A stretch of DNA of 64,000 nucleotides, taken from assembly GCA_005798555.1 (NCBI GenBank), contig SYJA01000006.1, forward strand, positions 1 through 64,000. Reading direction: 5' to 3'. The position numbers and the translations under genes were made by a program. Positions within the stretch are counted from its first letter, which is position 1. Every line of letters begins with the position of its first letter. This stretch comes from Actinomycetota bacterium. Its GTDB lineage: Bacteria; Actinomycetota; Actinomycetes; S36-B12. The notes below the pieces were generated by a model. It did not search any database and was not told the DNA's origin. It saw nothing but the letters and a program-made list of their open reading frames with translations. Below, piece by piece: positions 13,700 through 24,266 of this stretch.

Positions 13700-15109
13700 G
13701 TGGCACGCACACTCGCGGAGAAAGTCTGGGCGGCGCATGTGGTGCGCCATGCCGAAGGCGAGCCAGATCTGCTTTACATTGACCTGCACCTAGTGCACGA
13801 GGTCACCAGCCCCCAGGCTTTTGACGGGTTGCGGGTGGCAGGTCGCGGGGTACGCCGGCCGGATCTAACTTTGGCAACCGAAGACCACAATGTGCCGACC
13901 ATCAATATTGATCAGCCAATCGCCGACCCGGTCTCGCGGGCTCAGGTTGATGCGCTGCGTGCCAACTGCGCTGAATTCAAGGTGCCCCTTTATCCGCTCG
14001 GCAGCATTGAGCAAGGGATCGTGCACGTTGTTGGCCCACAACTTGGGCTGACCCAGCCGGGCATGACGGTTGTTTGCGGTGATTCGCACACTTCGACCCA
14101 TGGTGCCTTCGGGGCCCTGGCCTTTGGGATCGGCACCAGCGAGGTCGAGCACGTGCTGGCAACTCAAACCCTGCCACTCAAGCCGTTCAAGACCATGGCC
14201 ATCACCGTTGACGGCGAACTCCCGCTAGGAGTTTCCGCCAAGGACATCACCTTGGCGATCATCGCCAAGATCGGCACCGGCGGTGGCCAAGGCTATGTGC
14301 TCGAATATCGCGGCTCGGCAATTCGTGGCCTCTCGATGGAAGGTCGAATGACCCTTTGCAATATGTCAATCGAGGCCGGTGCACGGGCCGGCATGGTTGC
14401 CCCCGACGAAACGACTTTTGCGTACGTGCAAGGTCGAGAGCACGCACCGACCGGTGCGGCTTGGGATGAGGCGGTCACCTACTGGCGCACCTTGCCAAGT
14501 GACGCCGATGCGGTATTTGATGCCGAGGTCCATCTCGATGCCACCACTTTGAGCCCGTATGTGACCTGGGGGACTAATCCGGGCCAAGGCCTGCCCCTTT
14601 CGGGCTCGGTGCCGTCACCGGCGAATGCCAGTGATGAAGTTGAGCGCACCGCAACTGAACGCGCCCTTGACTACATGGGCCTCGTGCCCGGAACCTTGTT
14701 GCGCGAGATCCAAATCGACACGGTTTTCATCGGGTCCTGCACCAATGGTCGGATCGAGGATCTCCGGGCCGTCGCTGAGGTATTGCGCGGCCGCCAGGTG
14801 GCCGATTCGGTTCGCATGCTGATCGTCCCCGGTTCGGTGCGGGTCAAACTGCAAGCCGAAGATGAGGGGCTGGACACCGTCTTTATCGATGCGGGCGCCG
14901 ATTGGCGGGAGGCGGGGTGCTCAATGTGCTTGGCCATGAACCCGGATAAATTAGCTCCCGGTGAGCGCAGTGCCTCGACTTCGAATCGCAACTTCGAAGG
15001 CCGACAGGGCCCAGGTGGCCGCACGCATTTAGTCTCGCCGGCAGTCGCGGCCGCCACTGCTGTGGCCGGCACCTTGGCCGCCCCCGCCGATCTGCCAGCC
15101 CTCAGCTAA
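13700..15109 (+). CDS. leuC: 3-isopropylmalate dehydratase large subunit
   Basis: 469 aa; [43 protein letters not shown]. Confidence 0.96.
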   Translation: MARTLAEKVWAAHVVRHAEGEPDLLYIDLHLVHEVTSPQAFDGLRVAGRGVRRPDLTLATEDHNVPTINIDQPIADPVSRAQVDALRANCAEFKVPLYPLGSIEQGIVHVVGPQLGLTQPGMTVVCGDSHTSTHGAFGALAFGIGTSEVEHVLATQTLPLKPFKTMAITVDGELPLGVSAKDITLAIIAKIGTGGGQGYVLEYRGSAIRGLSMEGRMTLCNMSIEAGARAGMVAPDETTFAYVQGREHAPTGAAWDEAVTYWRTLPSDADAVFDAEVHLDATTLSPYVTWGTNPGQGLPLSGSVPSPANASDEVERTATERALDYMGLVPGTLLREIQIDTVFIGSCTNGRIEDLRAVAEVLRGRQVADSVRMLIVPGSVRVKLQAEDEGLDTVFIDAGADWREAGCSMCLAMNPDKLAPGERSASTSNRNFEGRQGPGGRTHLVSPAVAAATAVAGTLAAPADLPALS

Positions 15110-15136
15110 GGACAAACCTCTTAGAAGGAGCCGTCA

Positions 15137-15724
15137 ATGGACGCCTTTACCACGCATACCGGCACCGCGGTGCCGCTGCAGCGAAGCAATGTCGATACTG
15201 ACCAGATCATCCCTGCGGAGTACCTAAAGCGGATTACCCGAACCGGATTCGAGGACGGACTATTCGCCTCTTGGCGTAAGGATCCGGATTTTGTGTTAAA
15301 TCAGCCGCACCATGCTGGTGCGACGATCCTAGTTGCCGGCCCAGATTTTGGGACCGGATCATCCCGTGAGCACGCCGTCTGGGCGCTGCAGAACTACGGC
15401 TTCAAGGTCGTTATCTCCTCTCGATTCGCCGATATCTTCCGCGGTAATTCGGGTAAGGGCGGCCTGTTGACCGCCGAGGTTCCGCAAGAAACAGTCGAAA
15501 AGCTGTGGGCACTAATTGCCGCAGATCCGGCCACCGAGGTAACGGTGGATCTGGCGGCGCAGCAGATCCGAGCCGGCGACTTAGTCGCCGATTTTGCCGT
15601 TGACGGCTATGTGCGCTGGCGGTTGATGGAGGGTTTGGACGATATCGGCATTACCCTGCAGTCCGGTGCGGCGATAACAGCCTTTGAAAAGCAGCGCCCG
15701 GAATTCACTCCGACCACCAGTTAA
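15137..15724 (+). CDS. leuD: 3-isopropylmalate dehydratase small subunit
   Basis: 195 aa; [34 protein letters not shown]. Confidence 0.96.
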   Translation: MDAFTTHTGTAVPLQRSNVDTDQIIPAEYLKRITRTGFEDGLFASWRKDPDFVLNQPHHAGATILVAGPDFGTGSSREHAVWALQNYGFKVVISSRFADIFRGNSGKGGLLTAEVPQETVEKLWALIAADPATEVTVDLAAQQIRAGDLVADFAVDGYVRWRLMEGLDDIGITLQSGAAITAFEKQRPEFTPTTS

Positions 15725-15865
15725 AGTCTTTTTCGGCACCAGATGATCTTTGGCGTTGCCAACATCACGGTGTGTCGAATGGCATTATCCGTTGATTCGC
15801 AATAGTTTTTGCATGTCGACATCCGTCGATTCCGAACTCGTCGATTCTCCTGAAAGGTTTTTCCT

Positions 15866-16243
<378 letters not shown>

Positions 16244-16257
16244 CGAAGACCCTCTTG

Positions 16258-16292
16258 CGAGCGGCCTACCACTTGGTAGGCCGCTCGTGTTT
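16258..16292 (+). terminator. Intrinsic terminator downstream of HU gene
   Basis: CGAGCGGCCTACCA-CT-TGGTAGGCCGCTCG inverted repeat followed by a T-rich tract. Confidence 0.8.
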
Positions 16293-16341
16293 TGTCTTCA
16301 CGAAGTTGCCAACCCCGACCTGTCGGTTGGAACGCTCGTAA

Positions 16342-16533
16342 CTAAGTTGGCAGGTGGATCGAAGTCACGGTTCCCGTAGGTGCGAGTTCGATGGTGACCT
16401 GTTGACCAACTCGCAAGTACCGAAACCCACCTGCGGCAACAACTTGGGCGGGGACAAGGAGTAGCGCGCCGTCCTCGGTAGCGATTTCCGCATCGCCACC
16501 AGGTAGCATGCGGTAGCAAGTGGCGGGTATCAC
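16342..16533 (-). CDS. Small (63 aa) cold-shock-domain-like protein coupled to cofC
   Basis: VIPATCYRMLPGGDAEIATEDGALLLVPAQVVAAGGFRYLRVGQQVTIELAPTGTVTSIHLPT; GTG overlaps the cofC stop (GTGA). Confidence 0.6.
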   Translation of the reverse strand: MIPATCYRMLPGGDAEIATEDGALLLVPAQVVAAGGFRYLRVGQQVTIELAPTGTVTSIHLPT

Positions 16534-17198
16534 GGCTGGCGATTTCGCCGCAAGGCGGCCGCAGTGGCCGGGCCGACGCCGATGCGAATAGCGTCCCAAA
16601 GATCGACCTGGGTATCGACATCGCGGTGTGCGGGCGCTAAGAGATGACGCTCTGGGGCGGTTTCCGATAGGCCAAGTTCGATATAACCCCGCGCCACATG
16701 GTGCGCTCTGGAACGCTCACCGAATGCGGGGGTGCAGCCCGAAAGGGTGTGACTCATCAACATGGTGGTTCCAACCCCTTGGGCGTCGGCGATGAAGGTG
16801 CGTTCGTAAACACCCGCGGATCGCAGCACTAGATCTACCACCTCACCGGTTAAGCAGGGCAGATCACCGGCGACGATGGCGATGCCCAAGTGCGGTGGGG
16901 TCGAGGAGGCACCGAACAAGGCCGCGTCATTCAAACCTCGATGGGGGGCTTCGGGTGCCCAGAGGTGATGGGCGGCGGTGGCCGCCTGCTGGACCGATGC
17001 GTCGTCGGTTACGACGGTGACCTGCGCAACGGATTCGGCGGCACCAAGTGCACTCAACACGTCCTGCACGAAAGCTAGGGCGAGCTCTGGCCGGGCCGGG
17101 TCACCAAAGGGCAAGAGCCGAGTTTTGGCGCTCATTAGGACTTTAACGGGCAAGACAACGGCCCACCGGTCTGGCCCGTGGATCACCTCACCATGCAT
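16530..17198 (-). CDS. cofC: 2-phospho-L-lactate guanylyltransferase-like (F420 biosynthesis)
   Basis: VLPVKVLMSAKTRLLPFGDPARPELALAFVQDVLSAL, IVAGDLPCL; syntenic position. Confidence 0.8.
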   Translation of the reverse strand: MHGEVIHGPDRWAVVLPVKVLMSAKTRLLPFGDPARPELALAFVQDVLSALGAAESVAQVTVVTDDASVQQAATAAHHLWAPEAPHRGLNDAALFGASSTPPHLGIAIVAGDLPCLTGEVVDLVLRSAGVYERTFIADAQGVGTTMLMSHTLSGCTPAFGERSRAHHVARGYIELGLSETAPERHLLAPAHRDVDTQVDLWDAIRIGVGPATAAALRRNRQP

Positions 17199-17219
17199 CT
17201 GCACGGGCACTACTGTTGC

Positions 17220-17945
17220 ATGGTGCATATAACGCGGCGCGACCCCTTGGGCTGGGGCTACCGCGTGACTGTTTTTTTGCTGACCCCGCTGCTCAATCTG
17301 CTGACCAAGCAGGAGTGGGTAGGCACCGAGAATCTGACAGCGCAAAACGATGGCATGGTGATAGCGACTAATCATATTTCCTGGTTTGACCCGCTCGTCA
17401 CCTCACATGTGCTCTGGGATAACGATCGGCCACCGCGATTTTTGGCCAAGGAATCTGTTTTCCGGGTACCGATCGTCGGGGCAATAATTACCAGCGCCCA
17501 GCAGATCCGGGTGTACCGCGAGACCAGTAACGCGGTTGATTCGGTGCGCGATGCAATTGCGGCCGTGCATCGCGGTGAGTGTGTGGTCGTGTATCCCGAA
17601 GGCACAATTACCCGCGACCCAAACATGTGGCCGATGACCGGCAAGACCGGCGCCGCCCGAATTGCCCTTGCTGCCGGCTGCCCGTTGATTCCAGTGGCCC
17701 AATGGGGTGCCCAAGAGGTGATGCGGCCATACCGCAAGGAATTTCGGATTCTGCCGCGCAAAACCATGAAGATACTCGTCGGGCCGCCAATTGACTTGAC
17801 GGATTTACAAAATCGCCCCCTTGATGCCGATACATTGCACCTTGCGACGGATCGATTAATGGACGCCCTAACCGGTCTGCTCGCCGAAATCCGTCAGGAG
17901 TCCCCACCCGAGGAGCGATACGTGTTCGATCGGCAGGAGCATTAG
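17220..17945 (+). CDS. plsC: 1-acyl-sn-glycerol-3-phosphate acyltransferase family (start ATG 17220 or GTG 17223)
   Basis: ATNHISWFDPLV (HX4D), VVYPEGTITRDP. Confidence 0.9.
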   Translation: MVHITRRDPLGWGYRVTVFLLTPLLNLLTKQEWVGTENLTAQNDGMVIATNHISWFDPLVTSHVLWDNDRPPRFLAKESVFRVPIVGAIITSAQQIRVYRETSNAVDSVRDAIAAVHRGECVVVYPEGTITRDPNMWPMTGKTGAARIALAAGCPLIPVAQWGAQEVMRPYRKEFRILPRKTMKILVGPPIDLTDLQNRPLDADTLHLATDRLMDALTGLLAEIRQESPPEERYVFDRQEH

Positions 17946-18961
17946 TGGCCGGTATTCGGGTTGCCATCATGGGCAGTGGATCTTGGGGCACAGCCTTTGG
18001 CATGGTCTTGGCAGATGCTGGCTGCGAGGTAATGATGTGGTCGCGTGCCGAGGGTGTGGCCCGTCAGATAAATGAGGAGCATCTGAATTCCGCTTACCAC
18101 CCGGGTATCACCTTCCCGGTAAAACTCCATGCGACAACCGATGCGGCAAAGGCATTGACGGGTGCATCGATCGTGGTGCTTGCGGTGCCAGCACAGGCAC
18201 TGCGCAGCAATCTGGAATTATGGAAGAACTTTTTGGCGCCGGGAAGTGTGCTGGTGAGTTTGATGAAAGGTATAGAACTCGGTACTTCGATGCGCATGAG
18301 TGAAGTCATTGCCGAAGTGACCGGTGTCGATGCAGGTCGCATCGCGGTGGTTTCTGGCCCCAACCTGGCCGGTGAGATAGCCCGTCATCAGCCAACGGCA
18401 TCCACGGTCGCCTGCGCTGACGAGGCCAGCGCTTTGGCCCTGCAGGAGGCCTGCACCACCGAGTATTTTCGCCCGTACTGGACTACCGACGTAGTTGGCA
18501 CGGAGATCGGAGGTGCGGTCAAGAACGTCATCGCGTTGGCCAATGGAATAGCGGTCGGTATGGGTTTGGGTGAGAACTCGCAGGCATCCCTGATGACCCG
18601 CGGACTAGCCGAAATGGCTCGCCTTGGAGTTGCACTCGGGGCTGACCCGCTGACCTTTCAGGGCCTCGCAGGCGTCGGCGACTTAGTGGCGACCTGTCAG
18701 TCCCCGCTTTCGCGAAATAGGACATTCGGCGAGAATCTTGGACGCGGGCTATCCATCGAGCAGACCATCGAGGCGACAAAGCAGACCTGCGAGGGTTACA
18801 AGAGCTGCCAGCCAATACTCGAATTGGCTCAGCAGCACGGAGTGGAAATGCCGATAACCGAGCAGGTGGTGGCGGTCCTGCATCACGGGCAGTCGCCGAA
18901 GCTGATGGCCTCAGCCTTTATGTCGCGCGACACCAAGCGGGAAAGTTCACTTGCCCCATAA
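17945..18961 (+). CDS. gpsA: Glycerol-3-phosphate dehydrogenase [NAD(P)+]
   Basis: VAIMGSGSWGTAFGMVLADAG; VVSGPNLAGEIA; GGAVKNVIALANGIAVGMGLGENSQASL. Confidence 0.96.
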   Translation: MAGIRVAIMGSGSWGTAFGMVLADAGCEVMMWSRAEGVARQINEEHLNSAYHPGITFPVKLHATTDAAKALTGASIVVLAVPAQALRSNLELWKNFLAPGSVLVSLMKGIELGTSMRMSEVIAEVTGVDAGRIAVVSGPNLAGEIARHQPTASTVACADEASALALQEACTTEYFRPYWTTDVVGTEIGGAVKNVIALANGIAVGMGLGENSQASLMTRGLAEMARLGVALGADPLTFQGLAGVGDLVATCQSPLSRNRTFGENLGRGLSIEQTIEATKQTCEGYKSCQPILELAQQHGVEMPITEQVVAVLHHGQSPKLMASAFMSRDTKRESSLAP

Positions 18962-20062
18962 CTAGTTCGGCAGTACCAGATTCAAGGCCTGCGACAGGTC
19001 GAGCCAGAGGTCATCGGCATTCTCAATTCCAAATGACAGTCGGATTAAATCCGGTGGCACTGTCTCACTTTCAAGAGGCCACCGGCGGCGGCGCTCAAGT
19101 AGTGACTCCACCCCGCCGAGGCTTGTCGCGTAAGCCCAGAGTTTGGTATTCGCGCAGACCACGTCGGCAGCATCTGCTCCTTGGGCGATTTCGATGGCCG
19201 CCATCGTGCCAAACCCAGGGTATCGAACTTTTGAAACGGCTGCGTGTTCGCTCAACAGCGCGGTGACGACCTTGGCGTTGGTTTGCGCCCTATCAACCCG
19301 AAGAGCCAGGGTGCGAATCCCTCTGAGGGCCAAGTAGCAGTCAAATGCGCTCGGCAACGCACCAAGCAGTACCCGTCGAGTGCGAATCTGCTCGGTTATT
19401 GCATCGTCCGTTGAGACCAAGGCGCCCAGAAGAAGATCCGAGTGACCGCTAAGCGCTTTGGTGACGCTGTGCATGATGATGTCGGCGCCTTGGGAAAGCG
19501 GCCTTTGCAGAATCGGAGTGGCAAAAGTATTGTCGACCAAGGCTAGAGCGCCATTGGCGTGTGCTGCTCTGATGCAGGTGGGCAAATCTGCTACCTGCAT
19601 CAGCGGATTAGTAGGCGACTCAAGCCAGAGCATTTGTGCCCCGCTGCATGCGGCAACCACGGTGGTGGTGTCATCAACATCAACTACCCGAAGTTGAATC
19701 CGGCCAACCCCATCGAGTTCACGAAGTCTCAAGGCAACGCCGGTATAAGCCGTACTGGGTGCAACGACTACAGCCCCCATCGGGATTAAGTCCATGGCCG
19801 CATTGGCGGCCGCCATCCCGGAGGCAAACACGGTGGCCTGTCCGCCTTCGAGGCCACCGATAACCTCCTCCAGCGCATGTGAGGTGGGTGAGTCATAGCG
19901 GGCGTACTCCATGGGGCCACCGGCAATGAAGCTTGAGGCTGGAGTAATTGGTGTATTAAGGGGCGCATCTGCGACCCGCTCTGGGCGCCCGGCCGACACT
20001 ACAAAGGTGTCCACTGAATGGGCGTGTTGGTTCAGATCCCGCGGAGGGTTGGTAGTTGCCAT
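18962..20062 (-). CDS. Cystathionine gamma-synthase/lyase-family PLP enzyme
   Basis: 366 aa; WLESPTNPLMQVADLPTC, DNTFATPILQRPLSQGADIIMHSVTKALSGHSD. Confidence 0.9.
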   Translation of the reverse strand: MATTNPPRDLNQHAHSVDTFVVSAGRPERVADAPLNTPITPASSFIAGGPMEYARYDSPTSHALEEVIGGLEGGQATVFASGMAAANAAMDLIPMGAVVVAPSTAYTGVALRLRELDGVGRIQLRVVDVDDTTTVVAACSGAQMLWLESPTNPLMQVADLPTCIRAAHANGALALVDNTFATPILQRPLSQGADIIMHSVTKALSGHSDLLLGALVSTDDAITEQIRTRRVLLGALPSAFDCYLALRGIRTLALRVDRAQTNAKVVTALLSEHAAVSKVRYPGFGTMAAIEIAQGADAADVVCANTKLWAYATSLGGVESLLERRRRWPLESETVPPDLIRLSFGIENADDLWLDLSQALNLVLPN

Positions 20063-20126
20063 GCACTGAACTGTAGCCGTCTACCCGGCCGTCCTCCCCG
20101 GATCTCGTAGCAGATACGGTCTAGAC

Positions 20127-21224
20127 GTGGACCGGGTTCGCATCGCGGTAGTTTTTGGTGGCCGCAGTAGTGAGCATCACATCTCCTGTGTCAGCGCGGG
20201 TGGCATCCTGCGGGCCCTGGACCCCGCTGTCTACGAGGTGATCCCGATCGGCATCACCCCGGCCGGCCATTGGGTACTTCAAGACAATGATGCCGATCGG
20301 TTATCGATTGCAAACGGTGTGCTTCCGTCGGTGGACCGCGATGCACCAGAAGTAGTTCTTAGTGTGGACCCGACCTCCGCCGGCTTAACTGTTCACCAGC
20401 CGGCGGGGGGAATGCAGGCACTTGGTCGCGTTGACGTGGTTTTCCCGGTGCTGCACGGGCCTTGGGGTGAGGACGGCACGATTCAGGGCTTACTTGAAAT
20501 GGCTGGTGTGCCCTACGTGGGATCGGGTGTTCTGGGCTCGGCGCTGGCCATGGATAAGGGATTCATGAAAGCGCTGCTCGCCCAGGCTGGGCTGCCAATC
20601 GGCCCCTATGAGGTCATCACCGATGCCCAGTGGCGCCTGGATCGAGAAGGCGCGCTCCAGCGGGTGCGCGGGCTCGGTGAGGTGGTGTTCGTCAAACCAG
20701 CACGCGCAGGCTCATCCAATGGCATCAGTAAAGTATCCGATACCGGCCTGCTTGCCGATGCGATCGAGGCAGCGCGCATCCACGACCCTAAGGTCATAGT
20801 CGAAAAGGCGATCACCGGTGCGCGGGAGATCGAATGTGGCGTCATCGTCGATGGCAGGCCAAAGGCAAGTCGGTGCGCCGAAATAATTGTGCGCTCCGGG
20901 CACGAGTTTTATGATTTCGAGGCCAAGTACCTGGACGACTCGGTCGATTTAATTGTGCCGGCGGATATCGCCGCGGAACTCGAATCGAAAGTGCAGGCGC
21001 TAGCAATTGCGGCATTTACCGCACTTGCCTGCGAGGGCTTAGCCCGGGTGGATTTCTTTGTCACCGAGGCGGGCCAGATCATCGTCAATGAGATCAACAC
21101 GATGCCCGGGTTCACTCCTATTTCCATGTTCCCACGCATGTGGGAGGCGTCCGGGCTGTCCTATCCCGCCCTCGTTGATCACCTGGTGCGCGACGCATTG
21201 CTGCGGGGGACCGGGCTGCGCTAG
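20127..21224 (+). CDS. ddl: D-alanine--D-alanine ligase
   Basis: VFGGRSSEHHISCVSA, VFPVLHGPWGEDGTIQG, EINTMPGFTPISMFP. Confidence 0.96.
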   Translation: MDRVRIAVVFGGRSSEHHISCVSAGGILRALDPAVYEVIPIGITPAGHWVLQDNDADRLSIANGVLPSVDRDAPEVVLSVDPTSAGLTVHQPAGGMQALGRVDVVFPVLHGPWGEDGTIQGLLEMAGVPYVGSGVLGSALAMDKGFMKALLAQAGLPIGPYEVITDAQWRLDREGALQRVRGLGEVVFVKPARAGSSNGISKVSDTGLLADAIEAARIHDPKVIVEKAITGAREIECGVIVDGRPKASRCAEIIVRSGHEFYDFEAKYLDDSVDLIVPADIAAELESKVQALAIAAFTALACEGLARVDFFVTEAGQIIVNEINTMPGFTPISMFPRMWEASGLSYPALVDHLVRDALLRGTGLR

Positions 21225-21808
21225 TTGGTTGCCAGTGCTCTTAGGCCCGCCATCACAAAAGCAGTTGCTGCCTTAACTTCTGACTTTGGATCCCGGCCAG
21301 GAACTAGCCGCCGGGCCGAGGCTTCGACAACCCCTTGGATCAGGCGCACGGCCTGATCGGTGTCGGAGATCCCAAGTGCCGCGACGGCTTGGGTAAGAGG
21401 CGCGGCCAGTGTTGAGTGGAGCTCATTAATCTGCTGGCGCACCGACGGAGGTAACGATGTTTCACTGAGCATCGCAACGATCTCGTGCTGCCCATCCGCG
21501 ATTAACCTGAGTGACACTTCGATATAGCGAGTGATCTTCGTTTCAGGTGTCGACTCGGCGGCTAGGTGGTCCACGACATCACCGGACCACCGGCGCATTT
21601 CATCGAGCAGCACTGCGGCAAGCAAATCCGCGGTTGACCCGAAGTACTCATAGGCCGCGGGCCGTGAAAGACCAGCGCGGGTGGCCACCGCTGCCATGGT
21701 CAAGGCTCGGGGGCCGCCGGTGCGAACTAGTTCATGCCCTGCGGCCAACAAGCTGGCATGGCGTTGATCACGGTTTTCGGCGAGGGTGGGAGCCATGATC
21801 CGGGGCAT
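21221..21808 (-). CDS. TetR/AcrR-family transcriptional regulator
   Basis: N-terminal HTH (LTMAAVATRAGLSRPAAYEYFGSTADLLAAVL). Confidence 0.88.
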   Translation of the reverse strand: MPRIMAPTLAENRDQRHASLLAAGHELVRTGGPRALTMAAVATRAGLSRPAAYEYFGSTADLLAAVLLDEMRRWSGDVVDHLAAESTPETKITRYIEVSLRLIADGQHEIVAMLSETSLPPSVRQQINELHSTLAAPLTQAVAALGISDTDQAVRLIQGVVEASARRLVPGRDPKSEVKAATAFVMAGLRALATN

Positions 21809-21939
21809 CTGCCCATCTTGTCATAGCTGCGGTTAGTAGCCGTGATCGAAATCGGAAGCCGTTGACCCGCTGGCTGCTGCAAGTGCAAGGATGCACAATT
21901 ACAAGGCGAACACGTTGATGAGCGAAGGAGCGCACCGGG

Positions 21940-22935
21940 ATGTCTGGGCAAAAATCCAATGAGATGCTGGCCGTGGTTTATGACAAGCCCGGTGCTGCAT
22001 CAACTGTCTTAAGTGCCCGCTACGTCAAGCGACCCGAAGTCGGGGCCGGTCAGGTCCGGGTGCGGCTGGCATTCTCTGGGATCAATCCGACCGATGTGAA
22101 GATTCGCAGTGGTCGGACCCCACGCCCGATTGCCGACTTTCAGGTGCCGCACATGGATGGATCGGGCACTATCGACGCGGTCGGTCCCGGTGTTGATATG
22201 ACCCGGATCGGCCAGCGGGTTTGGGTGCTCCTTGCGGCCCATGAGAGCCGGTGGGGTACGGCCGCGCAGTGGACGGTGGTAAACCAAGACCGCGCGATCG
22301 AACTGCCCGATGAGGTTTCCTTCGAGTTGGGGGCAACCCTTGGAGTACCCGCGGTTACCGCGGCCAATTGTTTATTTGGCGACGGCCCGATCACCGGAAA
22401 AGATGTGCTCATCGCTGGCGGCGCCGGCGCGGTCGGGCGCTGTGCGGTGGAGTTGGCGCACTGGCAGGGTGCGAGGGTGGGTGCCAGTGTCAGTGGTGAA
22501 GTAAAGGCCGGAATCACCAGGCAGGCGGGTGCTGATTTCGTGGTGAACTACCGCGAAGCCAGTGCGAAAGAGCAGTTGCAGGCATGGAGTACCAAAGTGG
22601 CGCATATCGTGGAACTTGATCTGGGCACCAACTTGGATCTTGACCTCGCGGTAGCTGCGCCGGGGGCTTCGATAGTGACGTACGCGGCTGATCGCGAGGA
22701 CCCAGTAATCCCGATCCGCAGACTGATGGCCGCAGGGGTTTCACTTCGCTTCATGCTGCTTTATACGTTGCCAGCGCCGGTACTTGCTGCTGCGATTGAC
22801 ATCGTCAGTGCAGCGCTGGCGGCAAAGGCCTTGCAGCTTCCGCCGGTGCAGGTCTTTAAGCTGGCCGAGATCGTCGGGGCACATCAGGTGCAGGAGGCGG
22901 GCCCGACCGGGCGAGTGCTGGTTGAACTGCCTTAA
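21940..22935 (+). CDS. Zinc-type alcohol dehydrogenase / NADPH:quinone reductase family (MDR)
   Basis: 331 aa; GTIDAVGPGVD, VLIAGGAGAVGRCAVELAHWQGARV. Confidence 0.88.
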   Translation: MSGQKSNEMLAVVYDKPGAASTVLSARYVKRPEVGAGQVRVRLAFSGINPTDVKIRSGRTPRPIADFQVPHMDGSGTIDAVGPGVDMTRIGQRVWVLLAAHESRWGTAAQWTVVNQDRAIELPDEVSFELGATLGVPAVTAANCLFGDGPITGKDVLIAGGAGAVGRCAVELAHWQGARVGASVSGEVKAGITRQAGADFVVNYREASAKEQLQAWSTKVAHIVELDLGTNLDLDLAVAAPGASIVTYAADREDPVIPIRRLMAAGVSLRFMLLYTLPAPVLAAAIDIVSAALAAKALQLPPVQVFKLAEIVGAHQVQEAGPTGRVLVELP

Positions 22936-22938
22936 CTG

Positions 22939-23175
22939 CTACAGGTTCAGCACCGGGCAGGTCAAGGTTCGGGTGATACCGGGGACCACCTGAATGCTGG
23001 CAACAACAAGGCGGCCCAGATCGTCCATGGTGCGGGCCTCGGCGCGCACGATGACGTCATATGGGCCGGTGACATCTTCGGCCAGTACCACGCCGTCAAT
23101 ATCGCGAATTGCCTGAACGACCGTGGCGGCTTTTCCGACCTCGGTCTGGATGAGAACGTATGCCTGTACCACCAT
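22939..23175 (-). CDS. Stand-alone Lrp/AsnC ligand-binding (RAM) domain protein
   Basis: 78 aa MVVQAYVLIQTEVGKAATVVQAIRDIDGVVLAEDVTGPYDVIVRAEARTMDDLGRLVVASIQVVPGITRTLTCPVL; no HTH. Confidence 0.88.
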   Translation of the reverse strand: MVVQAYVLIQTEVGKAATVVQAIRDIDGVVLAEDVTGPYDVIVRAEARTMDDLGRLVVASIQVVPGITRTLTCPVLNL

Positions 23176-23214
23176 GCTGGCAGACTAGCCTGAATTAATG
23201 GCAAAGGGGAACTG

Positions 23215-24183
23215 ATGGCCAATTCACCGGACGGCACGATCGCTGATTTGGGGGAGTTTGGCCTGATCGATCGCATCACGGCGGGCACCGGTTCGGCCAA
23301 ACAGGTGATTTTGGGCCCGGGGGATGACACCGCGATCGTCGCGGCACCAGATGGCCGGGTGGTTATCACGACCGACCTCATGGTCGAAGGCCGCCATTTT
23401 CGTCGGGATTGGTCGACCCCAATTGATATTGGGCGAAAGGCGGCGGCCGCGAGTTTGGCTGATGTGGCGGCAATGGGTGCGGTGCCTACCGCCTTGGTGG
23501 TGGGACTAGCGGCACCCGGTGACCTGCCGGTGGCTTGGGCGGTGGCATGCTCCGCCGGTTTGGCCCAGGAAGCAGCGTTGGTGGGGGCGGTAATCGTGGG
23601 TGGTGATGTGGTCTCGGCCGATGTGATCACCTTGTCGGTGACGGCGATTGGCGACCTGCAGGGGCGCGCGCCGGTATTGCGCAGTGGCGCCCAGGTGGGT
23701 GATCAGGTTGCTATCGCGGGCCGTATCGGCTGGGCCGCCGCGGGGCTTGCGGTACTAACCCGCGGGTTCAGGTCACCGAAAGTGCTCGTTGACGCCCATC
23801 GCTGCCCCGAGCCGCCATATGCGGCTGGCCCGGCCGCGGCAAAAGCTAAGGCGACATCGATGATCGACGTAAGTGACGGGATGATCGCTGATGCCAGACA
23901 CCTCGCCATTGCGTCAAATGTGGTGATTGAGATTGATACGTCGACCTGGGAGATACCCGAGCCGGTGCAGGGTGCAGCTTCGGCATACAACGTGGATCCG
24001 CGCGAATGGATGCTGACCGGCGGCGATGACCATGCCCTGCTTGCTACTTTCCCGGTGAAAGCGAAGCTGCCCAAGGGGTTCACGCCGATCGGGGTGGTCG
24101 GTGCTGTGGGCGATGTGGGGGCCGGGGTGCTCGTTGACGGGGTTTGGAGTGCGGCGGTAGGCGGTCACGTGCATTACCGGTAA
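23215..24183 (+). CDS. thiL: Thiamine-monophosphate kinase
   Basis: GPGDDTAIVAAPDGRVVITTDLMVEGRHFRRDW; SMIDVSDGMIADARHLA. Confidence 0.94.
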   Translation: MANSPDGTIADLGEFGLIDRITAGTGSAKQVILGPGDDTAIVAAPDGRVVITTDLMVEGRHFRRDWSTPIDIGRKAAAASLADVAAMGAVPTALVVGLAAPGDLPVAWAVACSAGLAQEAALVGAVIVGGDVVSADVITLSVTAIGDLQGRAPVLRSGAQVGDQVAIAGRIGWAAAGLAVLTRGFRSPKVLVDAHRCPEPPYAAGPAAAKAKATSMIDVSDGMIADARHLAIASNVVIEIDTSTWEIPEPVQGAASAYNVDPREWMLTGGDDHALLATFPVKAKLPKGFTPIGVVGAVGDVGAGVLVDGVWSAAVGGHVHYR

Positions 24184-24221
24184 ACGCAGCAGCTGAGCGG
24201 GTCGCTCGTTGTCCGGGCAAA

Positions 24222-24248
24222 CAAAAAAGCGCGGGAATAACCCCGCGC
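24222..24248 (-). terminator. Intrinsic terminator for rpmB (minus strand)
   Basis: GCGCGGG-N6-CCCGCGC followed on the minus strand by TTTTTT. Confidence 0.8.
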
Positions 24249-24266
24249 CCTCTCGTGGGAAAGAAC

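Noticed and set aside
15725-15865. Repeated GTCGATTC words upstream of HU considered as an operator
   Set aside because: Only two exact copies with irregular context; insufficient support over chance.
17199-17375. Extended N-terminus of the cofC ORF
   Set aside because: It would overlap the divergent plsC start and encodes no conserved sequence; ATG at 17198 fits CofC better.
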